The notes beneath the pieces were generated by a model. The model was given only the letters and a program-made list of their open reading frames with translations. It was not told where the DNA came from and did no database searches. A stretch of 64,000 nt of DNA from CAJCIS01 sp965276755 (GTDB lineage: Bacteria > Pseudomonadota > Alphaproteobacteria > Acetobacterales > Acetobacteraceae). This document shows positions 23,729 to 32,557 of the stretch, piece by piece (positions within the stretch are counted from its first letter, which is position 1; each line of letters starts with the position of its first letter). Where the stretch lies: contig OZ255625.1 in assembly GCA_965276755.1 (NCBI GenBank), positions 2,666,001-2,730,000 on the forward strand. The letters run 5' to 3'. Position numbers and translations under genes: made by a program.

Positions 23729-26206
23729 TCAGGCGACCGCTATCCAGCCAGTCGCATCACTATTGGCTTGCTTGACCCAGAAGGTATTTCCCGCGCCACC
23801 ATTGAGGTTTCTAAAATCTGATCCAGGTGGTGCCGAGACCATACCGAGCGGAGAACCCCGTCCAACCGAGGACGTGCACCCATTTGCTTCCGCCGCACTG
23901 GCAATGTGCAGTGCACCCCCGCTCCCTGGACGCAGCACGACATTGCCGCCGCCAGCGCTTTGCACCACCGCGCCACCGTCTCCAGTTGGAGACAAGTAAT
24001 CGACGGGGGGGAACGCGACTGCTCTCCAGCCACCGAATACGCCCTCAAGATCAGCAGCGCCGAATGCAGGAATGGTGGAGGTAAAGCCTGTCCAACTCTG
24101 TTGCGAAGGGCACGCACCGGTGAGGAAAAGCTGAACCTGACAGTTGCAGCTCAACCGTAATTGCTTGCCATCGGGCACCGGTAGCCCGGCAAAGGCGCTT
24201 GCTGCGGCTCCGCTGCCATTGCCGCTGATGGTAACCTGCACAGGACTTCCGATCGGCCCGTAACCCGACCCTGGATTTGTGACGATGATCCAAGCCACTT
24301 GGCCACCGCTGACAACCGCGCTCGCCGCGGCCCCGTTACCCAGGCCCGCAAGGGACACCTGTGCCTGCGTGTATCCACTGCCCCCCGAGGTAACTTTAAT
24401 AAAGCCGATCTGACCGAGCGTGTCGGCCTGATGATTGGTCATGATCGATTTTACGCCCTGCGGCGCGCTGGTAATCAGAACTTCATCGGCAACATCCGGC
24501 ACGACGAGCGCTTCCAAGCCAGCTACCACGTTGGCCTGTATCGCGTGCCTGGCCACATTATTCCAGCGGTTCCCATGGAGCACTACTGCATCCGTATGCA
24601 GCCATAATGCCTGATCTATTATGGCGCTCCCCCAACCATTGATATCGTTATCAACAACTGCAATGCCTTGCGCCGCGTCGATAACACGGATGCCGCCACC
24701 TTGGGGTGTGGTAAAGCCAATCCAGTTCCCGGCAATTGACGCCGGCCCACTCGGAATCGCTGATAATGTAGGTTCTATTGCACTAACAAGGATAGCCCAA
24801 GAATTCGTCAGCAGCACATTGCCACTGACAAAGACGTTTTGGCTTCCACCGATAGCAATGCCGGTCGTGCATCCACTGACATGATTGCCGCCGACCAAAC
24901 TGCCCCAGCATCCCCGCGCATCGATCCCATAGCCGCCGCCACTAACAATATTACCGCTCAACCGAGAGCCGCCCAGACGAGCCAGGATGCCGCCTCCAAG
25001 CGTCATCATCCCATTTCCTTGTGCCGCGTTGCCCGTAAGCATTGCACCTATGGCGGAAACGGCAATGCCCCAGTTGCCATTGCTGTTGCAGAAATTATTG
25101 CTCACCAGGCAACTCGTGCCAGGACCCGTACCAGCCGCACCACTACTCCAGCTACCGATACTGATCCCGGTCCCATTACCTGTGCTGATGTTACCGCGCA
25201 GCATACAGGCAATGTTGGCGTCGATGCGAAAGCCGGAGGCAGTATTCTCACCTGCTTCGCACCCCTGGGCCGTAACGCTACCGGCGCCGGTCACGTATAG
25301 ACCGTGCAAGCCATTGCCGTCGAAGCTACACGATTCGACCCGACACAAAGAGCCTGGTGCCCCGCTCACGCTCAAGCCCGAACCTTGGGACGGGCCAGTC
25401 GCATGAACGAAACTGCATTGCAAGAAAACAACGTTCTTGCAGGATGGCGCCACGGCAACCGCTGGCATATCTGCTGCTGCCAGATTGCCGCCATCAAAAG
25501 TAATCCCTGACGCTTCAAACAAGGCAGTCGAGATCTGAATCCAAATTGCCGACGAAATTAGCTCCATGCGGCGAATGGTCGTTGCGCCTGCAATCCCGAT
25601 CATTGCCGTAGTGCCAGCCACATCCAGCGGACCATTGACAACATAGGTCCGGCCATCGAGCCTTAATGGCCTTCCGCTTGCGAGCGCCGCGTTGAATGCG
25701 GCCGTATTATCGGTAACACCATCCCCGACGGCGCCAAAGCTCTCGATGCTGACCGCATCTGCTACGCAGTCCGCCAATTTGCGCCCACCGATGGAACCGG
25801 TCGCAACGACGGAGAGATTCGAGGCATCAACACCCGCGACCTGACTAAGACCGCTCATGAAAGCCGCATATGCCACGACAACGTTCTGATCTGCCTGGCC
25901 CAATGGGACTTGGTCAGCGGGCATCGGCGATACGCCCGCGGGCAAGCTGTCAATGATAAAGGGTGCGGGCGCACTTAGCGTCGCATTGCTCACCGTCAGA
26001 TTTGCGCCAATGGCGATTGTTTCTGGCGCCCCCACGCCCGCACTTAGCCGCCCCAGCAACATGCCGGACGGAACCGCCAGTGCAGGTTGTACGCCTGCAA
26101 GCAGCTGGGCGCGTGTAGCCTTGCGCGCAATATCCGACTGTGAGACCATCAACTCATCGCTGTCGCTCACCGAAAAGGCTTGCTGAAGGGCGTCAATGGT
26201 GGGCAT
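23729..26206 (-). CDS. Tail spike 2, right-handed beta-helix
   Basis: An 825-residue protein with the same N-terminal attachment module as spike 1 (MPTIDALQQ...SGMLLGRLSAGVGAPETIAIG). A beta-helix start follows (SIESFGAVGDGVTDNTAAFN) and then many short repeats of the N-x-G-GI/ISGN type (GNISTGNGTGISIG, SGNIVSGGGYGIDARG, VSGCTTGIAIGG), as in NosD/periplasmic copper-binding and epimerase-like helices. The last 150 residues carry Gly-rich insertions (GGSGYTQAQVSLAGLGNG) before a terminal tip. It is the second spike in tandem and differs from spike 1 outside the N-terminus. Confidence 0.82.
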   Translation of the reverse strand: MPTIDALQQAFSVSDSDELMVSQSDIARKATRAQLLAGVQPALAVPSGMLLGRLSAGVGAPETIAIGANLTVSNATLSAPAPFIIDSLPAGVSPMPADQVPLGQADQNVVVAYAAFMSGLSQVAGVDASNLSVVATGSIGGRKLADCVADAVSIESFGAVGDGVTDNTAAFNAALASGRPLRLDGRTYVVNGPLDVAGTTAMIGIAGATTIRRMELISSAIWIQISTALFEASGITFDGGNLAAADMPAVAVAPSCKNVVFLQCSFVHATGPSQGSGLSVSGAPGSLCRVESCSFDGNGLHGLYVTGAGSVTAQGCEAGENTASGFRIDANIACMLRGNISTGNGTGISIGSWSSGAAGTGPGTSCLVSNNFCNSNGNWGIAVSAIGAMLTGNAAQGNGMMTLGGGILARLGGSRLSGNIVSGGGYGIDARGCWGSLVGGNHVSGCTTGIAIGGSQNVFVSGNVLLTNSWAILVSAIEPTLSAIPSGPASIAGNWIGFTTPQGGGIRVIDAAQGIAVVDNDINGWGSAIIDQALWLHTDAVVLHGNRWNNVARHAIQANVVAGLEALVVPDVADEVLITSAPQGVKSIMTNHQADTLGQIGFIKVTSGGSGYTQAQVSLAGLGNGAAASAVVSGGQVAWIIVTNPGSGYGPIGSPVQVTISGNGSGAAASAFAGLPVPDGKQLRLSCNCQVQLFLTGACPSQQSWTGFTSTIPAFGAADLEGVFGGWRAVAFPPVDYLSPTGDGGAVVQSAGGGNVVLRPGSGGALHIASAAEANGCTSSVGRGSPLGMVSAPPGSDFRNLNGGAGNTFWVKQANSDATGWIAVA

Positions 26207-26221
26207 AGGCGCCTCCTAACA

Positions 26222-26707
26222 TCAGGGGGTCACGATGATCGGGGAGTCGTTCTGATCGGTGATCGGATTGCCGTATTGATCCGTTAAATCCTGCTGCGCA
26301 TTCGGCTGACTGGCCAGGGCGACAACGGGCAAGTTAATCGTTCGTGCAATGACCCGGCCGCTATTCGTGCCGACCGTCACCGTGACCTGGTAGACAGTTC
26401 CTGCAAAGCCCCCCGCAAACCAAAAAATGGCCTGGTCACCATCCGCACTGGATGAATTGAGCGTCAGATCGCCGGGATTATTAGGGAAAATGGCAACGTC
26501 AAGATTGGCGATTGCATCGCCTTCGTTGCCAGCAATTGCCTCGGAGATATCAAGCGTAAAGTCCAAGGTATCGGACGGATCTTTCGGTGGCCAGGCCAGG
26601 GGTTGTTGCGTACAAACCAATGTCCCTCGCGGCGTAAAACAAAATCCGTCCAGAACTAGCAGTCGGGCAGTCGAGGGTATCCACGTGTAATTTACTTGAG
26701 TTCCCAT
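26222..26707 (-). CDS. Fibre-associated beta-rich protein
   Basis: A 161-residue protein with an immunoglobulin-like central region (DTLDFTLDISEAI, AIFWFAGGFAGTVYQVTVTV, GRVIARTINLPVV) and a polar C-terminal tail. Its position between the glycine-rich fibre and the spikes, and the short length, suit a fibre adaptor or assembly protein. No named family is claimed. Confidence 0.6.
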   Translation of the reverse strand: MGTQVNYTWIPSTARLLVLDGFCFTPRGTLVCTQQPLAWPPKDPSDTLDFTLDISEAIAGNEGDAIANLDVAIFPNNPGDLTLNSSSADGDQAIFWFAGGFAGTVYQVTVTVGTNSGRVIARTINLPVVALASQPNAQQDLTDQYGNPITDQNDSPIIVTP

Positions 26708-26744
26708 GTCTTCCTCCAGCAGTCAGCATCCGGTCCGTCTTTGC

Positions 26745-28019
26745 TCACCACTCAACGAGAACCAGGCCCGGCCCCCCCTGACCGCCCAACCCGGTTCCCA
26801 CGCCGCCGGCACCACCGGCTGCGGGCAACGTGGATGCATGTCCATTGATGGCGCCGCTTGCTAATCCCACGACTGGCTCGGCACCGGCGCCCCCGTATGC
26901 CGCGCCGCCGCGTCCGCTCACCCAGTTCGATCCAGCCTGAAATGCCGCACCGCCGACTTGTCCGGGAACCACGGCGCCCCCGCCGGCCGCCGTGGCGCCC
27001 GCGCCACCAGCACCACCGTTGCCGCTGCTCCCGTTTGCACCGGCGGCCCCGCCCGCCGCGGTTGCCAAGGTCGCAAACCCTGAACCACCCCCGGGTGTGC
27101 CAGCGCCAACGCCGCCATTTCCAACATTGACGGAATACGTCTGCCCTGACGTGACAGATTGAAAGCCCTCGCAATAGCCTCCAGCGCCACCGCCGCCGCC
27201 CGCGCCCGAAAAGCCCGATCCTCCGGCGCCGCCGCCGCCCCATACCCGCAACTTCACCGCCGTGATACCGGCAGGAGCGGTCCAGTTGCCTTGCGAAATC
27301 GGCGTGAATACTGCTAAATTTCGCGTTCCTGGCGTTTGCTGGGGCAGTTTCGTGGCGACAAATGGCGCCTGCGGCAATGTCGCAATATTTGCCGCCGAAA
27401 TGCTTGTCTGGCCTGTTGTAACGGTAACGACATACAAACCCGCCCAGCCGCCGTCGACGGATGGTGTCTGCTGCGTGCCCGCGCCGCCAGGTGCGCCCGC
27501 CTTGAGCTGGAGCTGCACCTGCTGCAGCCTCTGCGTGTTCTGTGGCGTGCCTGAATTATTTGGTCCACTGTATGGCTGCGCAGGATTGAGCGCGTTGTAG
27601 TAAGGCAGCACGACAGGCGTTGAGTCCTGCTCCAGAAGTGTCGCCTCAATCAAGTAGTTGATGGCCTGTCCGGATCCCGTGGGCGCCAACAGCGCAAAGC
27701 TCGTACTCGCCAGATTCACCCCGATGCGAAGCAAGGGTTCGGTCGGCTCCGCGGGCAATGAGCCAAACGGCAAGGTGTCGACAACGCCAAACTGAGTGAT
27801 GCTTCCAGGTCCAACAAGCACGTTCATCGAAGCCGGAGATGTTGGCTGGCAAGCCAGGCCATCTGCCACAGTAGGTGTTCCCAATACAGCTTGCGCAAGG
27901 TAGCCGATGGCTACCATGACGCTGCGCTCCATATTCAGGATGTCAGTATCCAGCGGAATTCCACCGGGATAGACGATCTGTCTGTCCACGTTCACACCTT
28001 TCAAATCTTGAGTCTTCAT
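26745..28019 (-). CDS. Glycine-rich tail fibre protein
   Basis: A 424-residue protein. The first 250 residues are an attachment domain (DRQIVYPGGIPLDTDILNME near residue 12, then beta-rich sequence). The final 150 are extremely Gly/Ala-rich and begin KLRVWGGGGAGGSGFSG, the Gly-rich tip known from many phage fibres, which can form a poly-Gly-II-like receptor surface. ATG at 28019 gives a conserved-looking start; a longer frame to 28253 overlaps the previous gene by 217 bases and is rejected. Confidence 0.78.
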   Translation of the reverse strand: MKTQDLKGVNVDRQIVYPGGIPLDTDILNMERSVMVAIGYLAQAVLGTPTVADGLACQPTSPASMNVLVGPGSITQFGVVDTLPFGSLPAEPTEPLLRIGVNLASTSFALLAPTGSGQAINYLIEATLLEQDSTPVVLPYYNALNPAQPYSGPNNSGTPQNTQRLQQVQLQLKAGAPGGAGTQQTPSVDGGWAGLYVVTVTTGQTSISAANIATLPQAPFVATKLPQQTPGTRNLAVFTPISQGNWTAPAGITAVKLRVWGGGGAGGSGFSGAGGGGGAGGYCEGFQSVTSGQTYSVNVGNGGVGAGTPGGGSGFATLATAAGGAAGANGSSGNGGAGGAGATAAGGGAVVPGQVGGAAFQAGSNWVSGRGGAAYGGAGAEPVVGLASGAINGHASTLPAAGGAGGVGTGLGGQGGPGLVLVEW

Positions 28020-28036
28020 CGCCGATCGGGGCGCTC

Positions 28037-28684
28037 TTAATCGGCCAGGCGCATCCAAGCTATCGTGGCCACAGGCAGAAGCGGTGGCACAGATGCAACG
28101 ATTGCGCTGTCGGGCAGACTTGCCGGTTCCATGGTCAGGCTGCCATAGACCGGGATGCCACCGGTTCCATAACCGGCAAGTTCCGCAATGCCGCCGCCGC
28201 TCGGCCGATAAATGGTTATGAAGAATTGGAAAGGCAGTGACAAATTGCCCCACCCGCCGCCTTGCCCATAGCCAATGCCGCCGATCGAATAGCCGCCAGT
28301 GTCGCTCGTCCGCGCAGGCTCAAAAATCACCGGGCTCTTGCCCGTCAGTTGTAGCAGTGCCAGGCTCAACGCTTCGCGCGTTCCCCGCGGGCGCAGCAAT
28401 CCATTCACAAGACGCACCCTGAACGCACCGTCTTGTTCATCGAGCAGCCGGACCATGCTGGACCCATAGAAGTCCGTGCTGATCATATCCAGGAAACTAC
28501 CGGAAGCAGTGCTAATCCGCACTTGTAGGATCACGGACTGCAGCAAAGACCAAAATGACGCAAAGGCATTGCCCACAGAAAGCAGCAGGCTGCCGAGTAC
28601 TGGTGTTGAGGCGGCTTCGCCAAACCAGCCGGCGGGCAAGATCGCCCGCAGACGCCCCGCCATATCATCTGCATCGCCCAACAT
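28037..28684 (-). CDS. Baseplate wedge protein, tail protein I / YmfQ-like
   Basis: A 215-residue protein directly downstream of the baseplate J gene. The helical N-terminus (VLGSLLLSVGNAFASFWSLL), FLDMISTDFYGSSMVR, and FRVRLVNGLLRPRGTREALSL are of the type found in phage tail protein I and Mu gp48/YmfQ, which link the baseplate to the fibres. The C-terminal half is Gly-rich (GGIGYGQGGGWGNLSLPFQF) and may form the fibre socket. Confidence 0.72.
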   Translation of the reverse strand: MLGDADDMAGRLRAILPAGWFGEAASTPVLGSLLLSVGNAFASFWSLLQSVILQVRISTASGSFLDMISTDFYGSSMVRLLDEQDGAFRVRLVNGLLRPRGTREALSLALLQLTGKSPVIFEPARTSDTGGYSIGGIGYGQGGGWGNLSLPFQFFITIYRPSGGGIAELAGYGTGGIPVYGSLTMEPASLPDSAIVASVPPLLPVATIAWMRLAD

Positions 28685-28685
28685 G

Positions 28686-29807
28686 TCAGGTCACCACAAC
28701 GCTACCTGGAAGTATGACCGCCGTCTGGGATGCAACCAGATCAATTGCTGCCCCATTGATCAATGTGCTCGTGACACTAACCACACTTGAATCCGTTGCA
28801 TGGGCAAGGGCATCAAGTTTGGAAACAGCCAGCGTGCCCGCGATCGGCAAACTCTGTATCCATCCTAGAATTGCCAGTTGCACGTTTGCGGCTACAGAGG
28901 CATGCGTCAGCGGATTGGATGTCTCTAGCACCATGATCACTGCCGCAGACGATATCGCCGGCCCTTGCACTGTAAAGACAGAGCCGATAGGCCGCACCGC
29001 ATCTACCGCTTCCTGGATGGACTCCAGCAGGATAGACCCTGGCTGGCCTGCGCCGTTATCGGCAATGACCAGAAAGCTTCCCGGCATGGGGTTTAGTACA
29101 GCGTCGACGTTCTCCAAAATGGTTGTCCGCAAACCCTGCTGGACGGACAGGACCGCGTTCAAGATGGCCGCCGGCGTCGCCAACGACCTGCTGTTTATAT
29201 ACAAATGAAATCTCGCCCGGAAATCCACGTCGGGCTCAGCGCCCGCGCCACCGGCGAACGGCGCCCCGTTCGTCACCGTATCAACCCCGCTGATCGGTGT
29301 CCCAAGAAGCCCGATGGCGCCCGCCTGCACGTTGCCAGTCCCACCGGAGGTGGCGCATTGGGCAGGCACCGTCACACTCCCCTGCTGTGCCGCAAGCGTG
29401 TACCCGCCCGCGCCATTCCATGCGGGATTGCTGTCATCCTCAACAACTACAAAACTTACGGAACCGTCGCTCGTCAAAGCGATTGCCCCCAAGGGTATCA
29501 TAGCCGCGATGCCTACCGAATAGCGCGAAAACGTCAGCGCCCCGGCAGCCTGCGCGCCCGGCAGCCGTGTGAAGGAATAATCGGCCATCCAGCTGTCAAG
29601 GTCGGGCCCGGCGCTCGTGGCCGCCCTTGTCTGGGTCAACACTTGTAACACCATCCATTGGAGCCACAGCGCGACGGACGCGCTGGATTCCAACACTGCT
29701 CTAAGAACGCTTCCTGCAGTAAGGTCGATTAACTGCTGTGACGCACCTTGCAGCCCGGCAGCCATTTGTTCCATCAGCCCCGAGAACGTAAAAACGGGAA
29801 GCTGCAT
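28686..29807 (-). CDS. Baseplate J-like protein (gp47 family)
   Basis: A 373-residue core baseplate protein of contractile tails. Residues 55-130 carry the characteristic DSWMADYSFTRLPGAQAAG and GTVTFSR-type strands; AGAIGLLGTPISGVDTVTNG and FRARFHLYINSRS near 170-210 match gp47/J. It forms the wedges of the baseplate with gp25 (next gene upstream) and protein I (next downstream), and this order D-V-25-J-I is canonical. Confidence 0.88.
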   Translation of the reverse strand: MQLPVFTFSGLMEQMAAGLQGASQQLIDLTAGSVLRAVLESSASVALWLQWMVLQVLTQTRAATSAGPDLDSWMADYSFTRLPGAQAAGALTFSRYSVGIAAMIPLGAIALTSDGSVSFVVVEDDSNPAWNGAGGYTLAAQQGSVTVPAQCATSGGTGNVQAGAIGLLGTPISGVDTVTNGAPFAGGAGAEPDVDFRARFHLYINSRSLATPAAILNAVLSVQQGLRTTILENVDAVLNPMPGSFLVIADNGAGQPGSILLESIQEAVDAVRPIGSVFTVQGPAISSAAVIMVLETSNPLTHASVAANVQLAILGWIQSLPIAGTLAVSKLDALAHATDSSVVSVTSTLINGAAIDLVASQTAVILPGSVVVT

Positions 29808-29808
29808 C

Positions 29809-30177
29809 TCAATAACCCAACGAGAAAGTCAACGTCTGCGCGGCCTTCGTTGGCGCGTCAGCGTAGACGATGCTTACATAGATGCTGCCATCCGTCAGCG
29901 CACTTGTAGTCACGCTCGGCTCTGGCTGGTGCGCAACCGCCGCCTCGGCATAAAGCTGGCCTCTGATCGTACCTTCTATCGTGCGCGCATTTGGTGTGTT
30001 CCCAATGAATTGTCCCAGTCCGCCGCCGTAGTCAGCATGCCACACATCATCGTTCGGATTGGTAAGCAGCCGCCGCAGAACCCGTTGCTGTCCCAAATCG
30101 CCTCCGTTCGACATCCCCAGATCACCCGTCGGCGATATCGTCAGGTCACCGCCCCACACAAGAGTTGCATCAGACAT
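29809..30177 (-). CDS. Baseplate wedge protein, gp25/W family
   Basis: A 122-residue lysozyme-like wedge protein. The family features are the QRVLRRLLTNPNDDVWHADYGGGLGQFIG stretch near residues 29-60 (shown in parts: RRLLTNP, DYGGGLGQFIG) and TIEGTIRGQLYAEA. It connects the sheath to the baseplate in contractile tails. Confidence 0.82.
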   Translation of the reverse strand: MSDATLVWGGDLTISPTGDLGMSNGGDLGQQRVLRRLLTNPNDDVWHADYGGGLGQFIGNTPNARTIEGTIRGQLYAEAAVAHQPEPSVTTSALTDGSIYVSIVYADAPTKAAQTLTFSLGY

Positions 30178-30189
30178 GTCATATCTCCG

Positions 30190-30714
30190 CTAATCGAGTG
30201 GCACTGGCGGGTCATTGCTAGGCGGATGCACGTGCTCATTGTAGTGGCCGCGGAGTTGTCCAAGCGATCCATGTGAATCAAAGACATCACCCGTCACATG
30301 CAGATCGCCCGAATGCGTCCACGTCGCGGACTGGCTTTGGATGGACCCATCGTTCTGGAGCTTGAGGAAACTTCCCGTGCGATGGAGCAGCCACAGCTCG
30401 CCCGTCGGTGCGTTTGGCGGCACTGCCGCATTAGACCACAATCTCCCGACGATAACGCCCTGTTCAGCATCCCCCTCTTGCCAGATCACCACGACCTGAT
30501 CACCCGGCGAGGGCGCGCACACCAAACCCCAACCACTGCCCACCCAGGGCGAAGCTATCGGAAGCCAGCCCGAAAGCACGCCTTCAGGCTGCACGGTAAC
30601 ACGTGCGGTAAAGCTGGCTGGATCCACGGACGTGACCACGGCGATGCGTGGGTGCGCCCATGCCTGATCAAGCTGCGCTGCATGACCACGAAGGATGTTC
30701 AGAAAGCTGTCCAC
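30190..30714 (-). CDS. Baseplate spike protein, gpV-like
   Basis: A 174-residue spike protein. Residues about 24-95 are an OB-fold (VTSVDPASFTARVTVQPEG, GLVCAPSPGDQVVVIWQ, GVIVGRLWS), followed by a short triple-stranded beta-helix-like stretch and ending in HVHPPSNDPPVPLD. HEHVHP-type ends are typical of membrane-puncturing tips that bind a metal through His. Overlaps the hub gene by 16 bases. Confidence 0.8.
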   Translation of the reverse strand: MDSFLNILRGHAAQLDQAWAHPRIAVVTSVDPASFTARVTVQPEGVLSGWLPIASPWVGSGWGLVCAPSPGDQVVVIWQEGDAEQGVIVGRLWSNAAVPPNAPTGELWLLHRTGSFLKLQNDGSIQSQSATWTHSGDLHVTGDVFDSHGSLGQLRGHYNEHVHPPSNDPPVPLD

Positions 30715-31718
30715 GGTATGCTCCTGGCCTCGATCAGTTGCGTATACCCGTGCGCGAACGACAATCGTCGCTCAACACTACAAATAGCGTATTCGCCATC
30801 AAAGTCGGTTCGGGTGTTGGTCAGGGCCATAACCATGCGTGGGGACGTCGAGAGATCGCCGGGTACTTCTATGACCAGGGTCCGTTCATGTTCCGAGATC
30901 TGGCTGACAAGACGCTCGGCCAGCATCTGTGCATCGTCAGATGACAAGTTCGGCCTCACAATCGTTCTGCTGGAGGCGGCAGATGCATCATCCGCATTGC
31001 TGGCCGTCTGCACGATTGCGTTCTGAGACAGTGAGTCCCAACTCTTGACCGTCACCGTAATGCCGGCGGCAATGTCAAGTGCATGGTGCATGCTGAGACT
31101 GATGCAGTCGGCTGGTGAAAGGACAATCGATGGTGCATTCTGTTGCGCGGGCTGGAAGTTCAACGTCGTTCCACTGATCCAAACATCAAAACTCTCAATC
31201 TGCGCCAGCCAGCAAAGCAAGTCCCACTCCGTCGTCGCACGTGCGTGCTGCGGCAGGGCCGTTCGGGTGCGGCCAGTCTGATAGTATCGTCCAATCAGAG
31301 TCTCAGTCGGTGTTACGGACGCAGCCAAGCCCCGTCGCTCGGCAAGCAAAGCGGCAATATCGCTCGATGTCTGGTTCTCAAAACTCTCTTCAATCTGCGC
31401 CGCCACAAACCGTGATGTGAGATCGCGGCCTCTCAGGCGCAGCTCGCCCCGAATAGGATCGATCGACAAGCTATCGACGGTTCCGGTGACAAGACTCGCC
31501 CACTGCCCGTTCAGCGCGGTGCGAATCTCCACCAATTGCGACGGGTCAGACCATTGTCCGGTTCCCGCGGCAGCGAGTGCGGCTCGGACGCTGAAACGAT
31601 CCGCGGCAAAAAAGCTTCCAGACTGCACCTCGATCTCTATGATGCCCTCTACAGCTGTCCCGTTGGCCAGAACAAGTGGCAGCGCCTGGCGTGCGTTACT
31701 GACCGGCAAGTCGACCAC
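30699..31718 (-). CDS. Tail hub protein, late control gene D-like
   Basis: A 339-residue hub protein of the gp27/gpD fold, which forms the ring between tube and spike. Typical features are the N-terminal beta-barrel with SGSFFAADRFSVRAAL, the LRGRDLTSRFV segment near residue 95, IAALLAERRGL, and a second barrel with ITVTVKSWD. The start is not certain: a GTG at 31718 begins just before the conserved VDLPVSNARQ. A TTG at 31751 is possible, and the overlap with the preceding gene is 23 or 56 bases accordingly. Confidence 0.72.
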   Translation of the reverse strand: MVDLPVSNARQALPLVLANGTAVEGIIEIEVQSGSFFAADRFSVRAALAAAGTGQWSDPSQLVEIRTALNGQWASLVTGTVDSLSIDPIRGELRLRGRDLTSRFVAAQIEESFENQTSSDIAALLAERRGLAASVTPTETLIGRYYQTGRTRTALPQHARATTEWDLLCWLAQIESFDVWISGTTLNFQPAQQNAPSIVLSPADCISLSMHHALDIAAGITVTVKSWDSLSQNAIVQTASNADDASAASSRTIVRPNLSSDDAQMLAERLVSQISEHERTLVIEVPGDLSTSPRMVMALTNTRTDFDGEYAICSVERRLSFAHGYTQLIEARSIPWTAF

Positions 31719-31875
31719 CGTTGCCGGTGACCGGAATGAGCAAAGTGACAATGCCGCTCAGCCAAGGATCATCAATACCATTCAACGATGCCAGATCGCT
31801 CCAACGAGAGGCATCACCCAAATAGCGGCAAGCAATGTCGAAAAGCGTACCGCCACACACAGTGAGTGTTTGCAT
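31696..31875 (-). CDS. Small LysM-like tail protein (gpX type)
   Basis: A 59-residue protein: MQTLTVCGGTLFDIACRYLGDASRW, then LASLNGIDDPWLSGIVTLLIP. This is a LysM-like fold as in phage tail protein X. Its ATG overlaps the TGA of the preceding gene (TGATG). It probably links the tail-end protein to the hub. Confidence 0.72.
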   Translation of the reverse strand: MQTLTVCGGTLFDIACRYLGDASRWSDLASLNGIDDPWLSGIVTLLIPVTGNGGRLAGQ

Positions 31876-32555
31876 CAGTCCCATCCACCGAGAAAGTTCG
31901 CGGTTGCTCGGCCGACATATCCGGCCGCTGAGGTCAGGCTCGCCAGTGCGCCTGCCGAAGTCACCAGGCTGGGTAGATCAGCCGCACTCATGCCGGTTTC
32001 AGCACCCGCAATCGCAGTATTGATGCCTACCCCTGCGGCGTTCAGCGCATTGATCGCCGCAGCGAAGGCTTGACTGCCGATGATCATTGCACCCGATGCG
32101 CCCACAAGCGCCAAGGCCTCGCTCACCCCAGGCGCCAGCCCGGCCAGCCCGAGATCGTCCAGCACCTCACTCAGCACGTCGCCAACCACGCCGGCCAGAC
32201 CTGCCGCCTGGGTTCCGACCAGAACCGTGCATGAAAGCTGATAGGGTACCCACCAGCTATTGCAGAATTCCAACTTTAAATCGGACACGATCACGGTTGC
32301 ACTGAAAACATCCCACGTAAGCGGCACCACTGCACCGGCCGCTCTCATCGCATCCAATCTCCGCGCGCGATCGCTTGCATCGCCACCGGAGAGTATTCCT
32401 CGCCAGGATATCACGCTGTCGTCCTGGCCCATTGTGTCAATGACTCGCGTCCCGCCCGGCAGCTTGTGCACCGCCAAGGCTTGCGCGCCGCCAAAACGTA
32501 TTGACTCAGAAACTTCAAATCCATCAAGCAAAACGCTGCCCAGGAGCACGCCCAT
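31875..32555 (-). CDS. Tail-end protein, gpU/DNA-circularisation-like
   Basis: A 226-residue protein. The N-terminal half (GSVLLDGFEVSESIRFGGAQ, VIDTMGQDDSVISWRGIL, VVPLTWDVFSATVIVSDLKL) matches phage tail proteins of the gpU-like baseplate initiator family (Mu gp43-like). The C-terminal half is Ala/Gly-rich and helical with little conserved character. It sits in the order expected between tape measure and hub. Confidence 0.68.
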   Translation of the reverse strand: MGVLLGSVLLDGFEVSESIRFGGAQALAVHKLPGGTRVIDTMGQDDSVISWRGILSGGDASDRARRLDAMRAAGAVVPLTWDVFSATVIVSDLKLEFCNSWWVPYQLSCTVLVGTQAAGLAGVVGDVLSEVLDDLGLAGLAPGVSEALALVGASGAMIIGSQAFAAAINALNAAGVGINTAIAGAETGMSAADLPSLVTSAGALASLTSAAGYVGRATANFLGGWD

Positions 32556-32557
32556 GC

